Assembly: GCF_009741825.1 (NCBI RefSeq)
Contig: NZ_WPCA01000001.1
Span: 1 to 64,000, forward strand
Source: Halapricum sp. CBA1109
GTDB lineage: Archaea > Halobacteriota > Halobacteria > Halobacteriales > Haloarculaceae
Reading direction: 5' to 3'
Length of the DNA: 64,000 nucleotides
In this document: piece after piece, positions 1 through 8,674 of the stretch
How the letters are laid out: every line of letters begins with the position of its first letter
Numbering within the stretch: position 1 is the stretch's first letter
Made by a program: the position numbers and the translations under genes
Notes under the pieces: generated by a model
What the model was told of the DNA's origin: nothing
The model's input: only the letters and a program-made list of their open reading frames with translations
Database searches by the model: none

Positions 1-806
1 GTCCTGCCAGAACGACAACGTCGTCTGGAGGTGTCCATGGCCGACCGGGTAAGCCAGCGTTTCGAAGTCCAGCGCATCACAGTCAAACCGAGCACCGAAC
101 TCGGTCTCGACCAGCGAGATGGTCGTCGCGCGCGGGCTATCGGCGCAGTGTACTCGTCCTCGCGGGTACGGGTCAGGACGACCGGGATCGAGTGCTCCCT
201 CGCAAGAGAGCCGAGGACAGCAATCGTCCGGCAGAGCATCGCCCGTGAGACGCCGGGTGACAGCTCGCCACCGCGATACAGGGCGTCGACGGCCGGGCAG
301 ACGATCACTGCTGGGTCGTCGGTCCTAGGAGCGCCGAATGGGCCAGTGTCCCCACCGTGGAGCCAGCGGCCGACCTGCGCGACGAGCGTGTGGTGCTGAT
401 GGGTAGTGAATGCTCTGGCGACCTGCACACGGTCCAGCACTTGTGGCGAGGGCGCGACGCTCGCCATCGAGTGTGTCGTCGCGTGCCCTTGCGTGTCTAT
501 CCAGACGACGTCGCCGCCGGCGGTGAAAGCGGTGTCGAGCGCCAGCCCTTGGAGCGGTTGGTGGACGGCCGACCGGCGCGCTCTTGGCCCGTCTGCGTCG
601 GGGTCGAGCAGGTACACGCCGCCCTCCAGCTCAGGTAGTTCCGGGACCGGGACTGTCTCGTCGGCGGTCGTCACGACAGTCTCCGGACACGCACTATTCT
701 CGCGAGATCGCGCACGCTGGCCCAGAAGTTCGTCGCTCGTTGGGCCGGGCCAGCGCCCGTCGCCGCTTCGCTGTGGCATGTATGGATGGACACCGACTGC
801 GGCCAT
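1..806 (-). pseudogene. RadA/RecA-like ATPase-fold protein, 3' end cut by window, apparent frameshift
   Basis: Reading leftwards from ATG at 806 (alternative in-frame ATG at 779), the translation has RadA/RadB-like features: a VVWIDTQGH strand-turn, a VARAF..HQ stretch, then VIVCPAVDALYRGG (Walker B-like strand) and VVLTRTRE. No Walker A P-loop is visible, so it may be a degenerate RecA-fold accessory protein. The frame holds to about position 135. The similarity (TTISLVETEFGARF) then continues to position 1 in another frame. Removing one CG from the CG repeat around 124-135 restores a single frame, so this is either a frameshift mutation or a base-calling error. The 3' end lies outside the window. 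Plasmid-borne RecA-fold proteins are common in haloarchaea; the exact role is not known. Confidence 0.6.
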
Positions 807-827
807 AACGTCTGGAGGGTGGGTTCC

Positions 828-945
828 GTGTTTCCGGAAATGGAGTGAAGTGCGTGGTCAACGTCGTGAACGGACGCTTGTGTCGCAAGTCGGAGTGGTT
901 CCGGGTTGCTTCCGGAAACGGAGGTGATTCCGGGTTTCCGTGAAG
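828..945. repeat. TTCCG-rich repeats with two TTCCGGAAA palindromes (ORB-like or operator candidates)
   Basis: TTTCCGGAAATGGAGTG (831-847) and TTCCGGAAACGGAGGTG (910-926) share a palindrome followed by a purine/G-rich tail, and further TTCCG words occur to about 945. The layout (palindromic core plus G-rich flank) recalls haloarchaeal origin recognition boxes, and related TTTCCGGG words recur upstream of the Orc1 gene near 3570. They also sit directly upstream of the RadA-like gene, so they could instead be operators. The rest of the 807-1131 gap shows nothing recognisable. Confidence 0.4.
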
Positions 946-1131
946 TCCGTCTGACTGTCGCGGCCGTTATCTACCGCGCTCTCAAGAGCAGATGATGTGA
1001 TTGCCTCGTGCATAATCTGTCAATAATCTATTTTGACGGCCGTGCTGAATACAGAGGATGAAGTCAGCAGTCGGTCATCGTTCGTTTCACACCGATCCGG
1101 ATGAATCAACCGGTCAGTAGAACTGCGTCGG

Positions 1132-1887
1132 TCACTCGATTCTGAATCTCGAAAGCGTGCCGCTGGTACACTCACTCTCCTCTGGAACATCCCAACGGAC
1201 CTCAACGAGGTCTCCGGTCCCCAAGTCGAAGGGTACCCACGGTGCTTGAACCGGCTGGTTCCCCTCCCGGTCAGTGATCGCAATACTATCGTTAATATGG
1301 ATGGTCCTTGTCGCATTTTCCTGGAGCCAAACGACCGTTGCCGTCTCGTTCGTCTCCTCGTCGGTCACGACGACCGTGAATTTCCCATCTCTCAAGGCAT
1401 CACCGCCGTCGTGTTCGACGAGTAGGGTATCGTTTGCATCATCGTACGTGTGATTGAATTCGACTGCCGGACAGGCCAGCGCAGGCCTCTCTCCCAGACT
1501 CGTTACAAAAACCAAGATGCCAGCAAAAGCAACCAGAGTGAGACAAAAAGGACGAGAACGACAGCTGTCGGCCGTGATATCTGGGCGTCCATTCTTCTCG
1601 GATATCTTTCCTGGGATACTAATATCTTTGTCTCGGATATTTAACTCATCTTCTGGTAGCCTGGGAAGACCTACAGAATCCACATCTATCCTGCAGGGAA
1701 GGTACTCGATACATCCTCTGTATTGACCGATCCAACTACCTCCAATCTGCCCCTCTATCCGTGCAAGACTCGCGCCCTCTATGCAGCAGCGGTTCAATGA
1801 ACTGTCAGAGAGCCATCGGTAAGAGCGTGCTAGATTCAGAGCGTAGGTCTTGCATCCGTGGTCATTCAGCCCATTTACTGACCTCAA
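1132..1887 (-). CDS. Pilin-like secreted/membrane protein (start uncertain)
   Basis: Only the C-terminal half is convincing. It has a hydrophobic helix (LTLVAFAGILVFVTSL) followed by a domain of about 110 residues beginning CPAVEFNHTYDD, with a later HDGGDALRDGKFTVVV stretch. This is the beta-rich layout of the C-terminal domain of haloarchaeal type IV pilin-like proteins (HDGGD... followed by GDLVEVRW). The N-terminal ~100 residues of the longest frame are Cys/Arg/Ser-rich and look non-coding, so the true start is probably an alternative codon shortly before the helix (about 1600-1650). No canonical prepilin cleavage motif is evident. It is divergent from the lipoprotein gene that follows. 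Confidence 0.5.
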   Translation of the reverse strand: MRSVNGLNDHGCKTYALNLARSYRWLSDSSLNRCCIEGASLARIEGQIGGSWIGQYRGCIEYLPCRIDVDSVGLPRLPEDELNIRDKDISIPGKISEKNGRPDITADSCRSRPFCLTLVAFAGILVFVTSLGERPALACPAVEFNHTYDDANDTLLVEHDGGDALRDGKFTVVVTDEETNETATVVWLQENATRTIHINDSIAITDREGNQPVQAPWVPFDLGTGDLVEVRWDVPEESECTSGTLSRFRIE

Positions 1888-1922
1888 TAAGGCATTTATT
1901 CCAGTGGCGGATGATATGATAT

Positions 1923-2354
1923 ATGAACAGGTGTCTCAGTCGCCGTGCGCTTCTTGCGGGGGCCGGTAGTGCTATGGGGACCACGCTCGCTGGGTGTTCG
2001 ATGGGCAAACAAGCGACTGCACGTATCGGCGAGCTTCGCCTAGTCAATACGGGGCTACAAACTCGTCAGGTCACCATTCGTATCGAGACAGACGGTCAAC
2101 GGAAGCTTGACGAGACGTACGAGGTCGGTGGTTCTGAGGGGGCTCGCGTTCAAGCTGTTGACTCGGCACTCCCAACGAGCCGCGGTGAGCAGACGATTAC
2201 TGTCGATGTTCTCGAATCCGAAACGACCGAGTCTCTGACATACCGAGAGGGGGCATGTCGCTCCGTGATCGCTGACTTCGGCGATGGGGACGTTGGATTC
2301 TATAGCGACGAAGGCGAGCACCACTGTTCATCAGGCACTCCACAGCAATCATAG
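1923..2354 (+). CDS. Tat-exported lipoprotein of unknown function
   Basis: The protein has 143 residues. The N-terminus MNRCLSRRALLAGAGS has twin arginines, a Gly/Ala-rich hydrophobic stretch and a lipobox-like TLAGC (Cys at residue 25), typical of haloarchaeal Tat lipoproteins anchored outside the cell. The mature part (LRLVNTGLQTRQVTIRIETDG, then QTITVDVLES) looks like a small beta-sandwich. Two later Cys (CRSV and HHC) might form a disulphide. The start is supported by an AT-rich promoter-like stretch just upstream. It could be a surface-associated partner of the pilin-like protein transcribed divergently, but that is only inferred from adjacency. Confidence 0.75.
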   Translation: MNRCLSRRALLAGAGSAMGTTLAGCSMGKQATARIGELRLVNTGLQTRQVTIRIETDGQRKLDETYEVGGSEGARVQAVDSALPTSRGEQTITVDVLESETTESLTYREGACRSVIADFGDGDVGFYSDEGEHHCSSGTPQQS

Positions 2355-2515
2355 CGACTCCGACCGAGCGTAGACTCACGACACAAATCTACCACTCCGC
2401 ACCCCTTCACAAGGACGAGCATCGGATGACCAATTCGCGCGTTCTATCCATAAAGAGTGGTCCTGGCGATTCCAAGATAGGAATCTGCGTTGTAGATTTT
2501 CCAGAAGCAGGGGCC

Positions 2516-3526
2516 TCACTCCGCCTCACGAGCTTCGTAGACGCGGTTCGGGCCACTCCCGTGGGACTCGACGAGGTTGTACTGCTGGAGTTTGTTAAGC
2601 CACGACCGGACAGTCCGTTTGGTCCGTGGCTCGTCGGCTCGTTCGGCATATTCCTCGTAGAGGTCCCGAGGTGCGATCTCCCCGTGGTCGACAACGAGTT
2701 CGTAGACGAGGCGCTGTTCGGGTCGGAGTGCGTCAAGCGTTCGGGAACGCACCTCCTGCCGCCCCTCGGGAATGGCAGCCTCCACGTGGTCGTCAGTGAT
2801 TCGTTCGGCGTTCTCGCGGTCGGCCCGCCGTGCAGCGCTCCGGAGGATACTCAGCCCGACTCGGGCGTCGCCGGCGGCGGCGTCGGCGATCAACCGGAGC
2901 TGATCGGTCCGGATCGCGTCGGGTTCGAGTCCGTGGTCCGCTCGTGCGGCGACGATATCGGTCAGTTCATCGACGTGGTAGCGGTCGAAACGGATCGTCT
3001 CAGCGGTCTGGAGTCGCGAGCGGACACGCTCGTCCAAATCGGCCAGCAGTTGCTCCTCGTCGTTGGTGACGAGAACGAACGAGAAATTGTCCAGCCGGTA
3101 GAGGTCGTATACGAGGCGCGCGTCGTCAAGCTGGTCAACCTCGTCGAGCGTGACGATCACCGGCGGGCCGTCGTAGTTGTCGAGCTTTTCCAGCAGTTCG
3201 TCGTGTGGCGTCGACCGACGGTGGACGTCCAGCGTCTGGCCCAGCCCTTCGAGGATAGCGTAGATGGCCCCGAACCGGGTGTACGACTGCCAGCAGTTCA
3301 CGTGAACTGATTCGATATCAAGGACACTCTCGCGGAGCCGAGATACGACGAACTTCGTGATGGTGGTCTTGCCGACGCCGGAGGGGCCGGTGATCAGCAC
3401 CGGCCGAGCGTCTTCACCGTCGGAGATTGGCTCCAGAACGCGCGAGAGTGCGTTCACTTCGGCGTCCCGATGAACAACATCGCCGGGGACGAACTCCTCA
3501 CGGAGGACCCTCGCGTCGGTGATCAT
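2516..3526 (-). CDS. cdc6: Orc1/Cdc6-type replication initiator
   Basis: The protein has 336 residues. An AAA+ ATPase domain carries Walker A GPSGVGKT (47-54) and Walker B TLDEVDQL (about 126-133), followed by the VRSRLQ sensor/arginine region and GDARVGLSILRSA, which matches the Cdc6 sensor-2 helix. The C-terminus (residues about 260-336) is a winged-helix domain that binds origin repeats. The length is short for chromosomal Orc1 (about 400) but usual for plasmid-borne haloarchaeal Cdc6. It should bind ORB elements at the origin of this replicon. Candidates are the G-run/TTTCCGGG sequences immediately upstream and the TTCCGGAAA repeats near 831-926. Confidence 0.9.
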   Translation of the reverse strand: MITDARVLREEFVPGDVVHRDAEVNALSRVLEPISDGEDARPVLITGPSGVGKTTITKFVVSRLRESVLDIESVHVNCWQSYTRFGAIYAILEGLGQTLDVHRRSTPHDELLEKLDNYDGPPVIVTLDEVDQLDDARLVYDLYRLDNFSFVLVTNDEEQLLADLDERVRSRLQTAETIRFDRYHVDELTDIVAARADHGLEPDAIRTDQLRLIADAAAGDARVGLSILRSAARRADRENAERITDDHVEAAIPEGRQEVRSRTLDALRPEQRLVYELVVDHGEIAPRDLYEEYAERADEPRTKRTVRSWLNKLQQYNLVESHGSGPNRVYEAREAE

Positions 3527-3554
3527 GGCGAAAACGTTCAGAACGTGTGAACAT

Positions 3555-3600
3555 AAGCGGTGGGGGGTCGTTTCCGGGTTTCCGGGTTATTTCTGTATCG
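3555..3600. promoter_or_regulatory. G-run plus tandem TTTCCGGG upstream of the Orc1 gene
   Basis: A run of G (GGTGGGGGGTCG) is followed by two tandem TTTCCGGG words, 30-70 bp upstream of the Orc1 start. A G-string next to a short repeat is the hallmark of haloarchaeal ORB elements, so this may be part of an origin or the autoregulatory site of the gene. The remainder of the gap to 3903 holds only an unconvincing 83-codon frame. Confidence 0.4.
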
Positions 3601-3903
3601 TCCCAAGAATGGTGCTTTGCATAGAATCGGAGACTATCTGTCTGTTTCCGAAGCCTCCGGATCAGGTCCTCTTGTAGTATCGGTCGTGGGTCCAGAAACG
3701 GCGAAACCGTCTGACTTACTCTCGGTCGCCGACCTACTCTGGGAGTTCGATGGCTTCTGCTGCGTCAGGGGTGGTTGTGATAAAAAAGAACCTTCACCAC
3801 ATCACAAGTGAGTTCGTCTTCAGAACGTCGCTATCTGTCTGACGCGAATCGGGTACGTAAGATAGTCCATGGGTATCGTTCTCCCAGGTGAGTGGAAAGA
3901 GTA

Positions 3904-4338
3904 TCATTTCTCGGTCCGCTGCTCTAGAACAATCTCTTCCAGTTCCGGATTCTCGAGACCAGCCTTGATCAGCCCTTCGTAGAAATGTTTGTTGAGCTCG
4001 ATTTCCTCGCCCTCGTTGATCATTAGCTCACCATTGATTTCCCGATAGCGGGTTTTCATCCGGTCGACTAGGTCAGCGCTGATATACATGGCTGTGTGGG
4101 GCCGGTCCCGCCGTGTATCCGATGTCGAATCTCTGTCTGTGGCTTGTCCTGAATCTGGGTTAGTTGTATTATCCGTATTATCCACATTATCTTGATTATC
4201 CGCAGAATCCATATGGGCCGAATTATCCGATTCAGTTGTTTCCACAGAATCGTCGGCCGCCGTCGCCTCCTCGGATGAGTTCTGTTCCTGTTGGTCAGGT
4301 GGGTCAAATCGGTCACTGAGTGGGTTATCACCGCTCAT
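3904..4338 (-). CDS. ParB-like partner of ParA (small acidic segregation protein)
   Basis: The protein has 144 residues and its start overlaps the parA stop (ATGA, 4335-4338), so it is the second gene of a partition operon. The N-terminal ~85 residues are an Asp/Asn/Ser/Thr-rich disordered tail with Asp-Asn repeats. The C-terminal ~60 residues (beginning HTAMYISADLVDRMKTRYRE) look like a compact ribbon-helix-helix or helical DNA-binding domain. In type Ib partition operons the small gene after parA encodes a centromere-binding protein with a flexible N-terminal tail that stimulates ParA. That role is inferred from position and layout. Confidence 0.7.
   Translation of the reverse strand: MSGDNPLSDRFDPPDQQEQNSSEEATAADDSVETTESDNSAHMDSADNQDNVDNTDNTTNPDSGQATDRDSTSDTRRDRPHTAMYISADLVDRMKTRYREINGELMINEGEEIELNKHFYEGLIKAGLENPELEEIVLEQRTEK
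4168..4228. repeat. ATTATCC repeats at 9-bp spacing inside the ParB-like gene
   Basis: ATTATCC occurs at 4168, 4177, 4195 and 4222, with variants ATTATCT at 4186 and GAATCC near 4205. All are at multiples of 9 bp. Read on the gene strand they encode the Asp-Asn repeats of the protein. The same heptamer recurs upstream of parA, so the coding repeat may double as a ParB-binding array. Confidence 0.65.
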
Positions 4339-5144
4339 AGGAATCCCTCCACGTAGTCCGCAATTTGGTCATAGGAGGCCATGATATCCTCTTTCGCATC
4401 GGCGTCCCAAGGATACCCGGCCTCTTCAGGGTCATATTGATAGATTGTCGTCCGATACTCGATTGCGTGCTCGACGACGTCCCGATCAGGAATCTTGAAC
4501 ACATAATCCTCGCCGAAGTTCTCGGAGAACCAGTCCTCTACTTCTCGGGCGACGTTCCCCTGAGACGGGACCTCGTTGAGCACGGCGCCCATCGTTTTGA
4601 TATCGTACTGGTCGAATTTGTCCTCGATCGTCTCGATCTCGTCGAAAAGTATTTCTAGGCTATCGCGCGCGATGGTGTTCGGGTGACTCGGGAAGAGCAC
4701 GTTCTCACTCGCGATGAGCGACCCATCGGAAAGGGGACCGAGATTCGGTGGGCTATCGATTAGAATGATATCGTAATCTGCGTCCAGTCTGTCTACGGCC
4801 TTTCTGAGTGCCTCGTGCCCCCCGGCTTCGGAGTAGAGATACTTTTCGAGGTTAAAGTTCTTGAGATGGCTTGGCACCATGTCGAACTCACCGGTCGAGA
4901 CGATCAGCTCGTTCAGGTCGTCATAGGAGAGTGTCCCCATATCGCTGAGAACATCAAACAGTGCATGGTCTCCAGTCCGATATTCCTCTCGAAGCCCCAT
5001 CTTGAGTGTGGCTCCGCCCTGGGGATCGGCATCGACAACGAGCACATCGTGGCCCCTGTCGTTTAGGGCGCCAGCCAGATTGATCGTTGTCGTCGACTTT
5101 CCAACACCGCCTTTCTGCATCGCGACTGTTATCCGGTATGTCAT
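4335..5144 (-). CDS. parA: ParA family partition ATPase
   Basis: The protein has 269 residues. Deviant Walker A KGGVGKST is at residues 11-18, followed by VVDADPQGGATLKMGL (Walker A') and IILIDSPPNLGPLS (Walker B). This is the classic ParA/MinD/Soj set. It uses ATP-dependent, non-specific DNA binding to move plasmid copies apart together with the small downstream protein. No N-terminal HTH is present, which fits a type Ib ParA whose repression depends on the partner protein. The repeat array 5128-5360 over its promoter is the likely centromere/operator. Confidence 0.93.
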   Translation of the reverse strand: MTYRITVAMQKGGVGKSTTTINLAGALNDRGHDVLVVDADPQGGATLKMGLREEYRTGDHALFDVLSDMGTLSYDDLNELIVSTGEFDMVPSHLKNFNLEKYLYSEAGGHEALRKAVDRLDADYDIILIDSPPNLGPLSDGSLIASENVLFPSHPNTIARDSLEILFDEIETIEDKFDQYDIKTMGAVLNEVPSQGNVAREVEDWFSENFGEDYVFKIPDRDVVEHAIEYRTTIYQYDPEEAGYPWDADAKEDIMASYDQIADYVEGFL

Positions 5145-5360
5145 GGATTATCCGTGTTAGGTGGATTATCCGACTCAGCCACCTTATAAACATTATCCAC
5201 ATGATACCGCCTATAACATAAATCTACGTCAGACACCTCTCTGACAGAGAATATACTACTTGAATCGACTACGGATAATCTATCACATACATATAATCCA
5301 CAGAATCTCCACTACGGGAAATTCGTATGATATACTTTATCTATACAATATGGATAATCC
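5128..5360. repeat. Putative centromere: ATTATCC/GGATAAT repeats upstream of parA
   Basis: ATTATCC is at 5147, 5165 and 5192, with GTTATCC at 5128. Inverted copies GGATAATC and GGATAATCC are at 5273 and 5352, and a TAATCCAC variant lies near 5294. They span the parA start and promoter and match the repeats inside the ParB-like gene. This is most simply a parS-like centromere that also serves as operator. The stretch from about 5365 to 5549 shows nothing else. Confidence 0.65.
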
Positions 5361-5549
5361 GTCTAATGTGGACAAGGCGCCTATTCCATATACTCTACAC
5401 TGCATTAGCCAATGGATTGACGTACTAACGGATCAGTTCTTCACCATCGCCTATCACGGCACTAATCAGATTTGCTCGTGGTCCCTCTTCAGTGTCCACG
5501 CTTCGCTGTGCTCAGCAACAGCGTTGTGGATATCCCAGCTGTTCTGGAG

Positions 5550-6717
5550 TTAGTCGGTGTTCAGCACTTCCTCGAGCCTGTCGCGACGCTCGATAACGTT
5601 CTGTTCACGGTATGCCTCGTGTGTCGTCTCTATCGATTCGTGACGGAGTAGTTCTTGTGCGAGTTCGGCATCTTGGGCGTAGAGCTGACTTCCTATCCCC
5701 CGACGTCCACCGTGCGGCTTGAGATATTCGCCGTCGATATCGAGATCAGCACACTCACATAGCCGCTGCATTAGGGAACGGGGCGCCGTTTTTTGAGAGG
5801 GCTGGGGGCGTGATATCGTGCTCGCGGAGGACCTCGATTGAGGTCGTATCTTCGAGTTCTTCATCAATCTCGTCGTCGCTCAATCCTCGCTCTGCAAGGC
5901 CGTTCCGTGCAGTCTTTGCGAGCGTCGGATAGTGGCGAGTCGGGAATACCGGCCAGTCATCGCTCGCAGGCGCGAAAACCCGTTTGTATCCATTCAAGGC
6001 GGTCGTAACACGCTCAGTAAGGGGAATTGCTTGTTGTTCGCGTGTCTTCCCAAATACGACTGCGTAGCCGTCGTCGATGTGAACGTCGTCCCACGCCAAG
6101 CCGTCGCGATAGTCGTCGCGGGGGTCGGAGAACAACTCCGCCCCACGAGCGCCTGTCAGCGCGAGCATCGCGACGACAGCACGGTCACGGTAGGCTCTCT
6201 CTCGGTCATCCTGTGATCCATCCAGTGCGTTGTCGACGCGCTCATCGGCAAAGGTCAGAAGTTCGTCACGATCCCCCTCCGACCAGAACTGCCGGTCGTG
6301 ATCACCATGGTATTCAGGCAGTGCGTTCTTCACCCGGTTCGGCCGCGCCGGATTCTTGTCGAGGCGTTCGTCGTCGACACACCAGCCGAGAAATGCTCGT
6401 ACAATAGTAAAGTACGGACCGTTCGCGTGAACCGACGCAGCTGAGAGGTCGTCATCTTCGTCGACGCGCTTGCGAAGCCACTGAGCGTACCGTCGACAGT
6501 CGAGGACGGTTATCTCTTCGAGTTCGGTCACGTCTCGATGCTCACGGAGGTACTGGGCGAACTCGTTGAGGACGAGTTCGTTGTTCGCTCGGTAGTTCCC
6601 AGAGTCGAGACTCCGAAGCCTCGCCTGTATCGCGCGCTCGATGGTCGTTTCGGGCGTTGAACCCCCTGGTTCTGGGCCGGACATCGGTTGTGCTCCACAG
6701 ACGGCGGCGGGGTACAA
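5550..6717 (-). pseudogene. Tyrosine recombinase/integrase (XerC/D-like), frameshifted
   Basis: An N-terminal SAM-like core-binding domain (residues about 25-120) is followed by a catalytic domain with the first Arg in LTGARGAELF (about residue 191). The first frame ends near 5755. The remaining catalytic motifs, KPHGGRRGIG (H-x-x-R), ELLRHESIETT and the nucleophile Tyr in HEAYREQN, lie in the other frame down to 5550. The break sits in a six-base A run (T6 on the + strand at 5789-5794); one fewer A restores one ORF of about 385 residues. As read, no intact catalytic site is made. Start could be 6717 or the in-frame ATG at 6684. Its neighbourhood beside parA suggests resolution or integration of the replicon. 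Confidence 0.8.
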
Positions 6718-7122
6718 AATTTTACTGTGTCTTTCTGCGCTAAGACGCAGTAATATTCCGAAGACCCTATATCCACGAATTGAGCCCTCTTACCATGGTG
6801 AAAATCGATTTTAGTGAAGGAATAGGGAGTGATAAATCATATTATGATATACTATTTCTCAGAAACCGCGACGACCTGTGATGTGATTTATCTATTCTAG
6901 AGATTTTTGGTCTTAGAGACCTCAGCAGACAGGTTTTCACTTTCAGGCTGCTTCGCGAGTATTTAACTATCAAGCAGACATACCAATTTCTGTCTCCCAT
7001 AAAAATCACCCGGAGATAGAATACGATGATTCCAGACGACATTATACACCGCGTGGATGCCGCCATCCGCAGTCGAGTCATGACTACACCGTACCTATCG
7101 AGTTTGATGGGCAGGTGCTAAA
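6718..7122. other. AT-rich gap between integrase and first CBASS operon
   Basis: About 400 bp without a supported gene. It is more AT-rich than the flanks and may mark an insertion junction, since a recombinase gene lies on one side and a defence cassette on the other. A 31-codon frame (7026-7121) ends two bases before the CD-NTase start; it could be a leader peptide or remnant but has no other support. Confidence 0.3.
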
Positions 7123-8064
7123 ATGCCGATTCCGGAAACCAAATTTAACGACTGGAATAGTACCGGAGCTGACAAGGGATCGGCTGATGCACGGGACAAG
7201 ACTCGCCGTGCCCTGATGAGCGAACGCTCACCACTCGAACAAGCGGACGAAGATTACGAAGTCTATTTACAGGGCTCATATGCGAACACAACTCACACAC
7301 GGGGATCGAGCGACGTAGACGTCGTCGCGAAAATCACGTCTGCATGGCGCTCTGACCTTGAGGAGCTCAGTGAGGAAGCGGAAGAACGATACAACGAAGA
7401 CCACGATGACGCCGATTATGACCACCGTGATTTCTACGATGATGTGCTGACGGCACTCAGGATCAAGTTTGGCCGTTCAGCTGTTACTCTCGGTAATAAG
7501 GCAATCAAAATCGACAAGGAGCGGACATCACTACTTGATGTCGACGTTGATGTCGTCGCGTGCGGTGAATACCGTGTCTACCGGACTTATCCCCAAGGCG
7601 GCGATGAGGACGCGGAAATCGACAAGGGTATGCACTTTATGCCGCAGAGCGGCAACGATCGTGTAATCAACTTCCCTAAGATTCACCGCGAGAACGGACG
7701 GGAAATGCACTCGAACTACAAGGAAACTGTCCGTATATTCAAGAACGCACGCTATTACTACAACAATCATTTCGATACTCTCTGGACGATTGATGCCCAC
7801 TCGTACGGGATCGAGTGTCTCATCTACAACGTTCCAGAGAGTATCCTAAAGCGAACTAGTCGATCAGATCGGTTCGACGAAATCCTCACCCACCTAGAAG
7901 ATGCGGACTTCTCAAGCTTTGATCAGGTTTCTGAAATGGAATCTCTATTTGGCGGTAGCAGCACGCAGTGGAGTACTGACGAAGCAGATGAACTCATAAC
8001 CCGTCTCCGAGAAATGTGGGACGACTGGTACAGCAAACGGAAGAATGCACAACTTTTCCACTGA
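7123..8064 (+). CDS. CD-NTase (CBASS cyclic-oligonucleotide synthase), system A
   Basis: The protein has 313 residues. The nucleotidyltransferase signature is clear: LQGSYANTTHTRGSSDVDV with GS at 51-52 and metal-binding Asp64/Asp66, and the third Asp in the LLDVDVDVVA strand (139-143). It is followed by the helical C-terminal half typical of CD-NTases. On phage infection such enzymes make a cyclic di- or trinucleotide that activates the effector encoded next. Its end overlaps the effector start by 20 bp, so the two are translationally coupled. The absence of E1/E2/JAB or HORMA/TRIP13 genes makes this a minimal (type I) CBASS. The product nucleotide cannot be told from sequence alone. Confidence 0.88.
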   Translation: MPIPETKFNDWNSTGADKGSADARDKTRRALMSERSPLEQADEDYEVYLQGSYANTTHTRGSSDVDVVAKITSAWRSDLEELSEEAEERYNEDHDDADYDHRDFYDDVLTALRIKFGRSAVTLGNKAIKIDKERTSLLDVDVDVVACGEYRVYRTYPQGGDEDAEIDKGMHFMPQSGNDRVINFPKIHRENGREMHSNYKETVRIFKNARYYYNNHFDTLWTIDAHSYGIECLIYNVPESILKRTSRSDRFDEILTHLEDADFSSFDQVSEMESLFGGSSTQWSTDEADELITRLREMWDDWYSKRKNAQLFH

Positions 8065-8662
8065 CCAATCGAACCGCCATCAGCGATATATCTTAATCGG
8101 TATCGCTACTGCAGTGATTTTCCTTGGAGGGATCAGCGTTTTTGGTCCTATACCTGGACTTTCGATGGGCGTTGTCTCATCCGCACTCTACTTCGGTTTC
8201 ACGAAATATCTCTGGAAGTGGGAGTGGTTACACGATAAGGGATTGGTCGCTGTTCCGAACTTCAATGGTATATGGGAAAGACATCTGTACACTTCCGCCG
8301 ACGCGGACCCCATCTCTGATGAGCAGATTGTCGACAATGGGCGTCAGATTGAGAGACTGACAAAACAGGAAACCAGTATTGAGATTAAACAGACCTGGGA
8401 TCAGATACGTGTATCATTGGATGGGCCAGAATCACCCTCACATAGCCGAGCAGCGACGATCTTGGTCAAAGAAAAAGCCTGGCCGACACTCTCGTATAAT
8501 TACTGGAATGAGGGGAGTACCACCAACGAAGAGCTTGACCCACATTATGGGACTGCTATCTTAGAATACGATGAGCGCGAAGACAAACTCGAAGGAAAGT
8601 ACTACAACCGCCCTGATCAGCGGGGAACCCATGGGATACTGGAACTGTACAGAGTGAACTGA
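8045..8662 (+). CDS. cap15: Cap15-like CBASS effector (two TM helices + beta-barrel), system A
   Basis: The protein has 205 residues. Two transmembrane helices (about 14-32 and 37-57) are followed by a soluble domain opening with VPNFNGIWER, then ITKQTW-like and YNRPDQRGTHGILEL strands. This is the layout of Cap15, whose minimal eight-stranded beta-barrel binds the cyclic nucleotide and drives oligomerisation that disrupts the inner membrane. The start overlaps the CD-NTase gene. The same order of elements is found in the second copy at 8667-9314, which supports the assignment. In a haloarchaeon the target membrane would be of ether lipids, an unusual setting for this effector. Confidence 0.8.
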   Translation: MHNFSTDQSNRHQRYILIGIATAVIFLGGISVFGPIPGLSMGVVSSALYFGFTKYLWKWEWLHDKGLVAVPNFNGIWERHLYTSADADPISDEQIVDNGRQIERLTKQETSIEIKQTWDQIRVSLDGPESPSHSRAATILVKEKAWPTLSYNYWNEGSTTNEELDPHYGTAILEYDEREDKLEGKYYNRPDQRGTHGILELYRVN

Positions 8663-8674
8663 GTTTTCACTCTG
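8650..8674. terminator. Shared bidirectional hairpin covering both effector stop codons
   Basis: CAGAGTGAA (8650-8658) pairs perfectly with TTCACTCTG (8666-8674) across a seven-base loop. The stop codon of the rightward effector (8660-8662) and that of the leftward effector (8667-8669) both lie in this structure. It can act as a compact two-way terminator or mRNA 3' stabiliser for the two converging operons. Confidence 0.6.

Noticed and set aside
1923-2379. Minus-strand frames opposite the lipoprotein gene
   Set aside because: The plus-strand frame has a clear Tat/lipobox signal; the opposite frames have Arg/Ser/Pro-rich shadow composition.
3560-3811. 83-codon plus-strand frame upstream of the Orc1 gene
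   Set aside because: No recognisable motif and it starts inside the G-run/TTTCCGGG repeats; more likely origin or regulatory DNA.
4168-4228. 9-bp repeats as a simple low-complexity coding artefact only
   Set aside because: The same heptamer recurs outside coding sequence upstream of parA, so amino-acid bias alone does not explain it.
7026-7121. 31-codon ORF immediately before the CD-NTase
   Set aside because: Too short and without similarity; could be a leader peptide, but nothing in the sequence supports it beyond position.
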